Below are positions 16,595-23,983 of a stretch of DNA of 64,000 nt, one piece after another; position 1 is the first letter of the stretch, and each line of letters begins with the position of its first letter. The notes beneath the pieces were generated by a model. That model was not told the DNA's origin and ran no database searches. It saw only the letters and a list, made by a program, of their open reading frames with translations. The stretch is from Phycisphaerales bacterium. Its GTDB lineage: Bacteria; Planctomycetota; Phycisphaerae; UBA1845. The position numbers were made by a program, and so were the translations under genes. The stretch spans positions 1-64,000 of the forward strand of contig QZJT01000120.1 of assembly GCA_003597935.1 (NCBI GenBank), in the 5' to 3' direction.

Positions 16595-17461
16595 TCAATC
16601 CGGGCCTGATTGCGTCTCGATCATGTGTTGCAAGGCTCGCCAGCCGGCCATCTGGTGCTCGGTCAACGTGGCATCGCGGCCGGTGGCCAGGCGATGCTCG
16701 ATGGCGCGAAGCCGCCGCCGCGTTTCGCGCGGCAGGTTCGGCCGTCGGTTGACCACCAGCCCGGTCACGTACTGTCGCTGATGCGCGCGGCGGACGTGCA
16801 GCTTCTTCCGCCGGTGCAGCCGATAGCCGTAATCTTCCGCGATCAGGCCGGCCAGCCGCATCAGTTCGCGGCAGCGCGGCGCGTCATCCTCGGCGAACGA
16901 AAACGTCAGGTCGTCGGCGTAGCGCGTGTAAACCGCGCCGGCGCGAGCGGCCGCGCCAGCCAGGCGGGCGTCGAGCCGGAAGTTGACCAGGTTGCTCAGT
17001 CGCGGGCTGGTGGGCGCGCCGGCGGGTAATGCGTCCTCGAACGTACACACCTTCGTCAACAGGCGGGCGGCCGGGCGGTTCCAGCCGATCCGGCGGAAGT
17101 AGCGGCGAACGCGCTCAGCCGTGGTGGATGCAAAGAACTCCTCCACGTCCATCCGTACGACTATCCGCCGCCCAGCGTGTACACGCGCGTTGGTGACGAT
17201 GGAGCGGCCGCGCTCGAACCCGATGGCCGCCGGGTGGACCGTCAGGCCGGACAGCACGCGGCGCAGGATGCGCTTCTGCATGATTTTCAGCGCCCGGTCC
17301 GGCGACTGAATGCGCCGCTGACCGCCGCCGCGCTTCGGGATCGTGAAGGTGGTGTAGCTCTGCTCGAAGGCAAGCAGTTCATGAACGTCCGTGCCCAGCC
17401 AGGCGGCCAGTTCCTCAGCACTTCGTCCCTTGCCGTGAATCAGCCTGGTCCACAGTCCCAT
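16595..17461 (-). CDS. Retron-type reverse transcriptase
   Basis: A 288-residue RT, in the normal size range for retron enzymes, starting at ATG 17461 with GAGG seven bases before it. RT motifs are in order: FTIPKRGGGQRRIQSPD (residues 39-55), IGFERGRSI, the retron-specific NAxxH motif as N91-A-R-V-H95, catalytic Asp105 in VRMDVEEFF, LPAGAPTSPRLSN (145-157), YTRYADD (178-184) with the catalytic pair, and the VTG motif at 232-234 followed by LVVN. These features separate retron RTs from group II intron and CRISPR-associated RTs. No effector domain is fused. The nearest genes are not known retron effectors; a structured non-coding leader lies upstream. It would make msDNA if the leader is a real msr-msd. 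Confidence 0.88.
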   Translation of the reverse strand: MGLWTRLIHGKGRSAEELAAWLGTDVHELLAFEQSYTTFTIPKRGGGQRRIQSPDRALKIMQKRILRRVLSGLTVHPAAIGFERGRSIVTNARVHAGRRIVVRMDVEEFFASTTAERVRRYFRRIGWNRPAARLLTKVCTFEDALPAGAPTSPRLSNLVNFRLDARLAGAAARAGAVYTRYADDLTFSFAEDDAPRCRELMRLAGLIAEDYGYRLHRRKKLHVRRAHQRQYVTGLVVNRRPNLPRETRRRLRAIEHRLATGRDATLTEHQMAGWRALQHMIETQSGPD

Positions 17462-17515
17462 GCTCGTGCCTCGATTCCGCGACTGTGCGCTGCGCCGATG
17501 CCACAATGCGGCGAT

Positions 17516-17742
17516 GCGGCGACGCAGCCTCGAAGGACGGTTCACGAGGTTATTGGGCCAGCGCTACGGACCCGGAAAAAAGACCGGGCGCGGCCGCCCG
17601 CGCCCGGCCCGTCCTGCATCGGTTGCGAACCGATAGCCGAATTCCAAGGCCACGTCGCGTGACCCGGCCGACGAAACATCGGCCTTGCACTTTGCGTTCA
17701 AGTGCCGCCAGGACGGTGTCGGCATGGTGCAGTCGTCGCCGC
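17516..17742 (-). ncRNA. Candidate retron msr-msd RNA upstream of the RT
   Basis: The RT leader has no coding potential but strong structure when read on the minus strand: hairpin GGCCGA/TCGGCC with a TGTTTCG loop (17666-17684), hairpin ATCGGTT/AACCGAT with a 3-base loop (17618-17634), and stem CCGGGCGC/GCGCCCGG (17584-17607) followed by a T run. A 9-base inverted repeat (17734-17742 with 17516-17524) encloses all of them and could be the a1/a2 pair of a retron. Position immediately 5' of the RT, size (about 227 bases) and stem order fit a retron RNA. The bounding repeat is short and GC-rich, so chance is not excluded. Confidence 0.3.
17576..17607 (-). terminator. Intrinsic terminator-like hairpin in the RT leader
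   Basis: Read leftward, an 8-bp perfect GC stem (CCGGGCGC/GCGCCCGG, 8-base loop) is followed at once by TCTTTTTT. This is the strongest terminator-like structure seen in the window. No protein gene lies upstream on this strand, so it would end a short non-coding transcript, or partly attenuate transcription into the RT. Confidence 0.6.
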
Positions 17743-17780
17743 GCCGAGTCAACCCGCTCCGCCGGACGATGCGCGCGTCA

Positions 17781-17810
17781 TTGACTCGATACCACCGTTT
17801 TCGCTATCCT
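17781..17810 (+). promoter_or_regulatory. Sigma-70 type promoter for the secreted protein gene at 17.9 kb
   Basis: TTGACT at 17781-17786 and TATCCT at 17805-17810 are 18 bases apart, 85 bases upstream of the ATG at 17896. The region is locally AT-richer than its surroundings. Confidence 0.45.
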
Positions 17811-17895
17811 CACAAGTGCGAATGGAGGATTCCGGCACAGGACGACCCGGCCGGCGAACCTTCCGGGATGCGCCGACATCGGGGAGGGGACACCT

Positions 17896-18648
17896 ATGAA
17901 CGGTAGCATGCTGATGGGATTCGCGGCGGCACTTGTCGCCGTCAGCCTGGCCGCGCCGGGTCAAGTGGTGGAGGATGGGAGCTTCGAACTGGGAACGCCC
18001 AACCCGGTATGGGACGAGCACTCGCAGAACTTTCCGTCGCCGGTCTGCAACGTGCAGCGGTGCGGCAACTTCTTCGGCGATCCCTACGACGGAGACTGGT
18101 GGGTCTGGTTCGGCGGCATCGAACAGGAGGAGACCGGCTGGATGCGGCAGAAAGTGACGATCCCCCGGGGCGCCGCCACGCTGACCTTCTGGCTGGACAT
18201 CACCGCCTCCAGCGGCAACCGGACCGATTTCTTGTCGGTGTCCATCGACGATGAAGAGGTGTTCAAGGCGCTGGAGTCCGACGCCGGCCGCTACCACCCG
18301 TGGACGCAGGTGCGGCTGGACATCAGCGACTTCGCCGACGACGGCGAACACCTGCTCAGCTTCGACAGCACGATCACCGGTCCCCGGCGCTCGAACTTCT
18401 TCCTCGACCTGGTGGAGATCGTCGTCGAAGGCGGCGGCACGTGCGTCTACGTCGTCAAGAGCACGCCCAAGGGAAAGAAGGGCTGCCCCAACGAATTCTG
18501 CCCCGCCAGGAACTCGTCGTTCGACAGCGGCATCGTCTGCGGCCCGCCCGATTGCCCCAAAAAGCAGAAGATCAACAAGCTCGATTGCCCGGAGGGCAGA
18601 GGTTTCTGCAAGAAGGTGAAACTGGCCAAGCCCCAGTGCCGGTCCTGA
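17896..18648 (+). CDS. Secreted protein with jelly-roll domain and Cys-rich tail
   Basis: A 250-residue protein with a strong GGGAGGGGA ribosome binding site and a signal peptide ending near SLAAPG. Residues about 25-170 read as a beta-sandwich of the carbohydrate-binding or MAM-like kind: VVEDGSFELGTPNPVW at the start, the GWMRQKVTIPRGAATLTFWLDI strand pair, then VEIVVEGGG. The last 75 residues contain many Cys and Lys (CVYVVKSTPKGKKGCPNEFC; CGPPDCPKKQK). It is expected to be exported, with several disulfides. No enzymatic motif was recognised, and the ligand is unknown. It is divergent to the RT leader. Confidence 0.75.
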   Translation: MNGSMLMGFAAALVAVSLAAPGQVVEDGSFELGTPNPVWDEHSQNFPSPVCNVQRCGNFFGDPYDGDWWVWFGGIEQEETGWMRQKVTIPRGAATLTFWLDITASSGNRTDFLSVSIDDEEVFKALESDAGRYHPWTQVRLDISDFADDGEHLLSFDSTITGPRRSNFFLDLVEIVVEGGGTCVYVVKSTPKGKKGCPNEFCPARNSSFDSGIVCGPPDCPKKQKINKLDCPEGRGFCKKVKLAKPQCRS

Positions 18649-18727
18649 AGCACCGCAACACGCGAACCGCCGGCTCCCGCGAGATCCCGTTCAGCGGACT
18701 CTTGATCGCGTTATTGGGAGTTCACCC

Positions 18728-18802
18728 CGCCCATTCCCCCTCCATGCCGTCCATCCCGCGTTCATCCCGTCCATTCCGCGTCCATACGGTCCATCCCATC
18801 CA
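18728..18802. repeat. GTCCATNNN nonamer repeat run
   Basis: Imperfect tandem 9-base units of the form GTCCATCCC/GTCCATTCC/GTCCATACG lie between the secreted protein and serine hydrolase genes. Three other runs of the same family are at 20.4, 22.5 and 35.0 kb. It is non-coding in any frame that looks natural. Confidence 0.75.
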
Positions 18803-18849
18803 AGCGGCATCGCCGCCAGCCCGCAACGGCCCCTCCGCCGCCCGCCCGC

Positions 18850-20430
18850 CTACTTCCGCGCCGCTGCTTCCGCGATCCGCCGCGCCAGCGCCTCGACGTC
18901 GTCGGCCTGGTTCATCGCCACCACCACCGCCTCGTCGCCTTCCGGAAACACGCTGACTAGGGCGTAAAACGTGCCCGCCGAGCCGTTGTGCCAGTGCATC
19001 AGCTTGCCCTCGAACTCGGCGATCACCCACCCGCCGGCGTAGTCGTCACCCGGAGCGGGAGTGTGCAGACGCTGGATGGTGGCCGCCTTCAGCGGCCCAT
19101 CCTTGCCGCGCAGGCCGGCGAGGTGAAACGCGGCGAAGCGGGCCAGGTCGTCGATCGACATGTGTACGTCCCCGGCCGGGGCGAGAAACTCGCCCAACTC
19201 ATACTCGCCGATCGGCTGGACCTGGATGGCGTCGCCGCTGCCGGCGTGGCCGTGCGGCTGATACGGGCGCGCGTGCGTGGCAGGCCAGCCGAAACCGGCC
19301 GACTTCAACCCGAACGGTTTGAACACGTATTCGCTCACCAGTTCCGCCCAGGGCTTGCCCGTCGCCCGCTCGGCGAGATACCCGACCAGGGCGTAGCCGG
19401 CGTTGGAATACTCGCTTTTCGTCCCGGGCGTGTTGGCCGGCGACATCATCAGGATTTCGGACAGGAACGCCTTGCGCTGCTCCGTCGGTTCGCCGCCCAG
19501 CGCGGTCAGCCGGTCCAGTTCCTCCTGGTCGAAGGTCAGCGCCGGCGTGATGCCGCCGCGGTGCTGCAAGAGCTGCGTCAGCGTCACGTCGCGGTAGGCC
19601 TCGTGCATCTTCATGTCTGGAAGTGCCCTGGCCAGCGTGGTGTCCCAGTCGAGCTTCCCCTCTTCGATGAGCCGCCCGATCAGCGTGGCGGTGATCGACT
19701 TGGTGAGCGATCCGACGTGGAACAGATCGCCCGGCTGGACCGCCTCCTGCGACCCGTGGCGGCGAACGCCGACCACGGCGTGATCGACGACCTTGTCGCC
19801 CTTGACGTGCGCGGCCGCGATGGCAGGGATGCCGTGAAGCTCGCGCAGTCGGGTCAGCAGGTCCTTGATGTCCTTGAAGGACTTGAAGACGGCCTCGTCA
19901 TCGACCGGCGGCGTGCCCGGCTGCAGGAGCAGACCGTTGATCAGGTGGGGCTTTTCGCTCTCCACCGAAATCGACATCTTCAGCCATTCGCCCTTGGTGG
20001 TCAGCGCGTGGACGACCATGCCGAAGTCCTGCCCGCCGTCGTAGCGCTTGATCTCGGCGATGCGCAGCGGCCCGGTGGCCGTCTGCATGAGCACTTCGTA
20101 GGTGCCGAAGCGGATTTCCTTCTGAAACGCCTCGGTGAAGGCCGTCTCGAAGTGCTGCTTGATCTCGACCGCGTCGCCCTTGCGGATGACCTTCAGCCAG
20201 GCGTCGAAGGCTTTGCCCACGGGGCTGTCCGGCAGCGGGATGTCACCGGCGCGGACCGGCGGCGCGGCGGCGAGCAGCACCACGGCCAGGCTGGCGGCCG
20301 TGCAGCGATGGAGAGTGAGGCGCTGGCGGCCGCGGAACTGCCGCCCGCGGGGCGGGCAGCGACGGACGGCATGGGCGGCGGATGGACTCGATGGACCGGA
20401 TGGACTGGATGGACGCAATGGAGTTGGCAT
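18850..20430 (-). CDS. Secreted serine hydrolase, beta-lactamase class C / esterase family
   Basis: Up to 526 residues. The N-terminal 35 residues are encoded by the nonamer repeat (PSSPSGPSSPS), so the true start may be further in; a signal peptide is visible as AASLAVVLLAAAPPVRAG. Residues about 65-170 form a DUF3887-like domain (AFDAWLKVIRKGD...). The catalytic domain follows with the SxxK motif in HVGSLTKSITATL and the YxN motif in SEYSNAGYALVGYL; the third motif is probably HNGS in LMHWHNGSAGTFY. This order is that of class C beta-lactamase-like serine hydrolases (esterases, D-aminopeptidases, AmpC relatives). The substrate is not predictable, and antibiotic resistance is not implied. 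Confidence 0.85.
   Translation of the reverse strand: MPTPLRPSSPSGPSSPSAAHAVRRCPPRGRQFRGRQRLTLHRCTAASLAVVLLAAAPPVRAGDIPLPDSPVGKAFDAWLKVIRKGDAVEIKQHFETAFTEAFQKEIRFGTYEVLMQTATGPLRIAEIKRYDGGQDFGMVVHALTTKGEWLKMSISVESEKPHLINGLLLQPGTPPVDDEAVFKSFKDIKDLLTRLRELHGIPAIAAAHVKGDKVVDHAVVGVRRHGSQEAVQPGDLFHVGSLTKSITATLIGRLIEEGKLDWDTTLARALPDMKMHEAYRDVTLTQLLQHRGGITPALTFDQEELDRLTALGGEPTEQRKAFLSEILMMSPANTPGTKSEYSNAGYALVGYLAERATGKPWAELVSEYVFKPFGLKSAGFGWPATHARPYQPHGHAGSGDAIQVQPIGEYELGEFLAPAGDVHMSIDDLARFAAFHLAGLRGKDGPLKAATIQRLHTPAPGDDYAGGWVIAEFEGKLMHWHNGSAGTFYALVSVFPEGDEAVVVAMNQADDVEALARRIAEAAARK
20383..20425. repeat. GTCCATNNN nonamer run at the 5' end of the serine hydrolase frame
   Basis: About four and a half 9-base units (GATGGACTG-type on the plus strand) overlap the first codons of the minus-strand serine hydrolase frame. 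Their presence makes the assigned ATG at 20430 doubtful. Confidence 0.7.
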
Positions 20431-20472
20431 TTCAGGTGGGTTCCTGTTCGCGTTCAGGTCGAGGAATGGCGC

Positions 20473-21840
20473 TCAGCCTAGATCGAAAGCCATGATGTCC
20501 TTTCGGTCGCGGATGTAAAGTCGGCGGCCGACCAGCGTCGGCGCCGCCCACGACCACTTCTCGGTGGCTACCTTGGCCTGGGAGACGATTTTCAGCCCCT
20601 CCGGCGACGCCTGCGCCAGGGCCAAGTTGCCGTCCTCATCCAGGATGATCAGCCGATCGCCGGTCGACAGGCAGGTGGCCTTGGTGAAGCCTCGTTCGCG
20701 CCACAGCACCTCGCCGTCGCTCATGCGGACGGCCTGGAAGAACGCCGGGCCGAAGTCCCCGCTCGATCCGTACACCACGTCGCCTACGATGACCGGGTTG
20801 GCGTGGTGCAGGCGCATCTTGCGGTGGAACCAGACCTCTTCGGTCGTAGTTTTCTCGCCCTCCGCCTTCAGTCGGATCACCCGGCTGCCGGAGTCGTACG
20901 CGGCCGAGCAGAAAAGCAGGTCTTTGCTGTTCCAGACCGGTGTGGAGAGGTTCGCCCCGTACTGCGTCGGGTGCTCGTGCCGCCACAGCAGCGTCCCGTC
21001 GGCCGGGTTCACGGCCGCCAGCTCCGCCGCCATGAAGCAGACGAGCTGGTCCTGGTTGTTGAAGCGGATCAGGATCGGCGACGAGTGCGTCGGCTCGAAG
21101 TCCAGCGATTTCCACGCGACCTTGCCGTCCTCCTGCTGGAACGCCATCACTGCCTGCTCCTTCCCCCCCCCGGCGTAGACGACGACGGTACGTTCATAGG
21201 CGATGGGGCTGGTCGAATACCCCCGGCCGGGCACCTCGGCGCCGAATTCTCTGGGGATGTCGTGCGTCCATCGGACTTTGCCGGTCTTCTTGTCGAAGCA
21301 GTGGAGCACCGCGTTGGTGCCGATCGAATAGAGCCGGTCGCCGACGATCAGCGGCGTGGCGCTGGGGCCGGGTCCGAACTGGGTCATCAATTCGGTAAAC
21401 GGCGACGCCTGCCTGTATTCCCAGTGCGTCTTGCCGGTGGCCGCGTCCAGGCAGACGGTGAACTCGTCGTCGCCGGCACGGTACATGGTGTACAGGGCGT
21501 CGCCGTCCGCCAGCACCGTCGAGTAGCCGTCGCCCAGCGCCCGCTTCCACACCTGCTTGGGGCGGGCGTCTTCCCAGGTCTCGGCCAGGCCGGCAGCCTC
21601 CGTGGTGAAGTCGCGATGAGGCCCGCCCCACTGGGTCCACTGGGCCAGGGCAGCCGCCGAGCACGACAGCGCCATCGCCGCGGCGCAAGCGACGATCGCC
21701 CGCGGTCCGCATGGCGCGGCCCGCCCGCGTGCGATGAATCGGCGCGCCCGTTCTCGCCCCGCAGGCGAGCCGCAGGCTTCACCCTGCGCGGAGTCGCCCT
21801 GTGGATCGCGTTCACACAGGCGATGAGGCCTTTCCGCCAT
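20473..21840 (-). CDS. Secreted PQQ-like beta-propeller protein
   Basis: About 455 residues from ATG 21840; the frame stays open to 22032. The beginning is uncertain because dispersed repeats underlie the first 25-50 codons (DSAQGEACGSPAG). A signal peptide is visible as AIVACAAAMALSCSAAALA before QWTQWGGPHRDF. The mature part is a propeller with repeated blades: VWKRALGDGYSTVLADGDALYTMYRAGDDEFTVCLDAATGKTHWEY, DKKTGKVRWTHDIP, NPADGTLLWRHEHPTQ and SDGEVLWRERGF each hold the W-docking pattern of PQQ/PVC-type outer-membrane propellers. Quinoprotein dehydrogenase residues were not recognised, so a structural or binding role is as likely as an enzymatic one. It has no obvious operon partner. Confidence 0.85.
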   Translation of the reverse strand: MAERPHRLCERDPQGDSAQGEACGSPAGRERARRFIARGRAAPCGPRAIVACAAAMALSCSAAALAQWTQWGGPHRDFTTEAAGLAETWEDARPKQVWKRALGDGYSTVLADGDALYTMYRAGDDEFTVCLDAATGKTHWEYRQASPFTELMTQFGPGPSATPLIVGDRLYSIGTNAVLHCFDKKTGKVRWTHDIPREFGAEVPGRGYSTSPIAYERTVVVYAGGGKEQAVMAFQQEDGKVAWKSLDFEPTHSSPILIRFNNQDQLVCFMAAELAAVNPADGTLLWRHEHPTQYGANLSTPVWNSKDLLFCSAAYDSGSRVIRLKAEGEKTTTEEVWFHRKMRLHHANPVIVGDVVYGSSGDFGPAFFQAVRMSDGEVLWRERGFTKATCLSTGDRLIILDEDGNLALAQASPEGLKIVSQAKVATEKWSWAAPTLVGRRLYIRDRKDIMAFDLG

Positions 21841-21905
21841 CGCCAGCCCAAAGCCGGACGCTTCCAGCCAGCGGCGGGCTTCAGCGTGCGCGGAGTCTGC
21901 GATCG
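21768..21905. repeat. Two copies of the dispersed palindromic repeat at the PQQ gene 5' end
   Basis: Copies at about 21768-21800 (GCGAGCCGCAGGCTTCACCCTGCGCGGA) and 21878-21905 (GGCGGGCTTCAGCGTGCGCGGA). Both are in the same orientation and flank the assigned start codon of the propeller gene. Confidence 0.75.
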
Positions 21906-22034
21906 TTTCACGACGACGCGTCGCGCTCGGCGACATCGTGCGTGACCCGCTGACATCCATCAAGCGATCAGTCAAGCGACATCGGGTGAGGAATCCGGCC
22001 ATTCTGAATGTGCTCCGAGAGTCACCAAACAATA

Positions 22035-22063
22035 GCGGGCTCGCCGTGAGGGGGCGAGCCCGC
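22035..22063. other. Strong hairpin in a gene-free stretch
   Basis: An 11-bp perfect stem GCGGGCTCGCC/GGCGAGCCCGC with a 7-base loop. On the minus strand it is followed by TATTGTTTGG, weakly terminator-like. The 820 bases between the propeller gene start and the neuC stop otherwise hold repeats and no gene that can be supported. Confidence 0.55.
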
Positions 22064-22518
22064 CGCTTCCGGGTCTACCTCCTCCCGAAGCCCCCGGAAT
22101 CGCCGCTCGTTTCGACCTCGGGCCTGTCCGACTGGCGCACCGATTCAGCGCGGGCCGGAATCGCTTCCTGACCACCGGCGCCTGCTCGGTACGCTGACGG
22201 ACCCCACCGAAAGAACGGCAGACTCCATTGTGCCAAATGGTGCCGCCCGGATCAACTGCCGCCTCGGGATTCGGCAGCGCTGGACGGCATCCGACATCGG
22301 CCGGTCGCCCTGCGACAGCACTCCGGACCCTGGCGCTCCGCGCCCGTCGGACCATGAGGAAACGCGATCATTCGTTCGTCCGCGGGGCGCACGGTGCTCC
22401 GCGCTCGTCGGGCGATGTGACCGAGTCGGCCTGCCCGCGCACTGACCGTCGGAAAGACGCCGATCGCACGAGCCCCAAGCCGCTTCGTGGGTACCGAAGG
22501 TGTGGCGCCACGTCCGTG

Positions 22519-22652
22519 CGTCCGTCCAGTCCATGTCGTCCATCCAGTCCATGTCGTCCATCCAGTCCATGTCGTCCATCCAGTCCATGTCGTCCATCCA
22601 GTCCATGTCGTCCATCCAGTCCATGTCGTCCATACGGTCCATCAAGTCCATC
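22519..22652. repeat. Tandem array of 18-bp double nonamers (GTCCATCCAGTCCATGTC)
   Basis: About seven uninterrupted, almost identical 18-base units, each made of two GTCCATNNN nonamers, lie just beyond the 3' end of neuC. Frames through it give MDDMDW-type repeats, which are not a real protein. Units are too short and have no spacers, so it is not a CRISPR array. Confidence 0.92.
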
Positions 22653-22663
22653 TCCGCGCAGCC

Positions 22664-23983
22664 TCAGTATGACATCCGCTTCTGTCGCAACGCCTCGTCT
22701 GACGTCAGCGACGCCAGAATCTCCGCGATGCGCGTACCGGCGCGGCCGTCGCCGTAGACGGTCGTCCTGCCGGGGCGCGGACGCAGGCGCAGGGCGGCGG
22801 CGATGGCTCGTCGGATCGCGACGGGCGATTCGTCGGCGTCGATGACACATCGGCCGGCCTTCTCACGCCCGCGCTGGCGGTCGCCGACATTGACCGAGGG
22901 CGTCCCGGCCGACGCCGCTTCGATGATCCCGCACGACGAATTGCCGATGACCAGCCTCGCGCCGATCAGCGCCCGCAGGAAGGCGTCGCGCGGCATCGAG
23001 CGATGGACCTCGACCGATCCCGCGGGCGAGCGCTGCGCGTGGGCTTCGATTGCGTCGATGACGCCGGTGTGGCCCCGGTCGCTGTTGGGATAGACGACCA
23101 CGCGGCGCAGCCCTCCGGCTGCCACCGCGTCGAGCACCATCGCCGCGACGCGGCGCTCGACCACTCGGGATCGGCCGTAGGCGTGCTGGATCACCAAGGC
23201 GAACGAGTCCGCGGATCCCGGCGAGCCGCGTGGCTTCAGCCCGCGCGGAGGCGCCCCGCGAGACTGCCTCGCAAATGGGGACGACGTCCCCGCCTCCGCC
23301 AGGCTGGAGCCAACCGGTCCCAGGGAGGCGGCCGCGTCCTGGGTTCGCGTCGAGGATCCGGTACTGGCGGGCAACGTGATACTGCTCCGCGAATCCGGTG
23401 CGCGCCGCGATGCGGCCCGCAGACACATCGCCAGTTCCACCAGATCATCCAGCCCCGGCGCGCCGACGACGTGGACGCGCCACGGCTCTTCGCCCATGCG
23501 GGTGATCCGGCGCGCCGCGGTCTTCGTGGCGGCGAAGTGAACGTGGGCGAGCTTGGTGATCGCGTGCCGCTGCGGATCGTCGAAGTCGCCAGGCGCGACG
23601 TCGCCGCCGTGAATGTGCGCGACGATCCGCCCGGTCGCCGTGCCCGCCAGCGCACCGGCCAGCGCCTCGATGCGATCGCCGAGCACCAGAACGACGTGAT
23701 CGTCCCAGGCCTGGAGTGCCTCGGCGATCCCCGCCACGCCGCGCGACAGGCCGCGGGCCTGGTCCAGCGGATCGTCGTCGCCCTTCTGCATCCGCACCCG
23801 CGCCAGGATCGGCCACCTGTCCGTTTCGATCTGGCGCACGGTCAGCCCGAACTTCTTCAGCAAGTGCATACCCGTGGCGATGACCCCCAGTTGAAGCTCG
23901 CGCCGCTGCGCGATGGCCCGCATCACGGGCCGCAGCAGCCCGTACTCCGCCCGCGTCCCCGTCACCACCGCGATCCGCGTCAC
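22664..23983 (-). CDS. neuC: UDP-N-acetylglucosamine 2-epimerase (hydrolysing), NeuC/LegG type, with repeat insert
   Basis: A 439-residue protein from GTG 23983, which overlaps the neuB stop by four bases (GTGA). It makes the 2-acetamido-hexose precursor of nonulosonic acids. Family features: TRIAVVTGTRAEYGLL at the N-terminus, LGDRIEALAGALAG, HIHGGDVAPGDFDD, and the C-terminal VVYPNSDRGHTGVID, LVIGNSSCGIIEA and TPSVNVGDRQRGRE. Between about residues 197 and 260 lies an Arg/Gly/Ser-rich insert, encoded by two dispersed repeats, that interrupts the region just before VIQHAYGRS. Normal members are about 380 residues, so the extra length equals the insert. The insert is in frame and the gene is otherwise intact; a surface loop is the likely location. 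Confidence 0.9.
   Translation of the reverse strand: MTRIAVVTGTRAEYGLLRPVMRAIAQRRELQLGVIATGMHLLKKFGLTVRQIETDRWPILARVRMQKGDDDPLDQARGLSRGVAGIAEALQAWDDHVVLVLGDRIEALAGALAGTATGRIVAHIHGGDVAPGDFDDPQRHAITKLAHVHFAATKTAARRITRMGEEPWRVHVVGAPGLDDLVELAMCLRAASRRAPDSRSSITLPASTGSSTRTQDAAASLGPVGSSLAEAGTSSPFARQSRGAPPRGLKPRGSPGSADSFALVIQHAYGRSRVVERRVAAMVLDAVAAGGLRRVVVYPNSDRGHTGVIDAIEAHAQRSPAGSVEVHRSMPRDAFLRALIGARLVIGNSSCGIIEAASAGTPSVNVGDRQRGREKAGRCVIDADESPVAIRRAIAAALRLRPRPGRTTVYGDGRAGTRIAEILASLTSDEALRQKRMSY
23219..23335. repeat. Composite dispersed repeat inside neuC
   Basis: One copy of the GCGTGGCTTCAGCCCGCGCGG palindrome family (about 23219-23255) lies next to a copy of the GCCTCCGCCAGGCTGGAGCC...GGTCCCAGGG element (about 23290-23335, reversed relative to the 63-kb copy). 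Together they encode the insert RGAPPRGLKPRG and GPVGSSLAEAG of the epimerase. Confidence 0.85.

Noticed and set aside
22033-22500. Small genes between the propeller and neuC genes
   Set aside because: Several 60-130 residue frames overlap each other on both strands with biased composition; the region is repeats and a hairpin.
22145-22651. Minus-strand frame with MDDMDW repeats
   Set aside because: The repeated peptide is only the translation of the nonamer array; the same DNA gives similarly artificial peptides in other frames.
22519-22652. CRISPR array
   Set aside because: Units are 18 bases, contiguous and without spacers; no cas genes are in the window.
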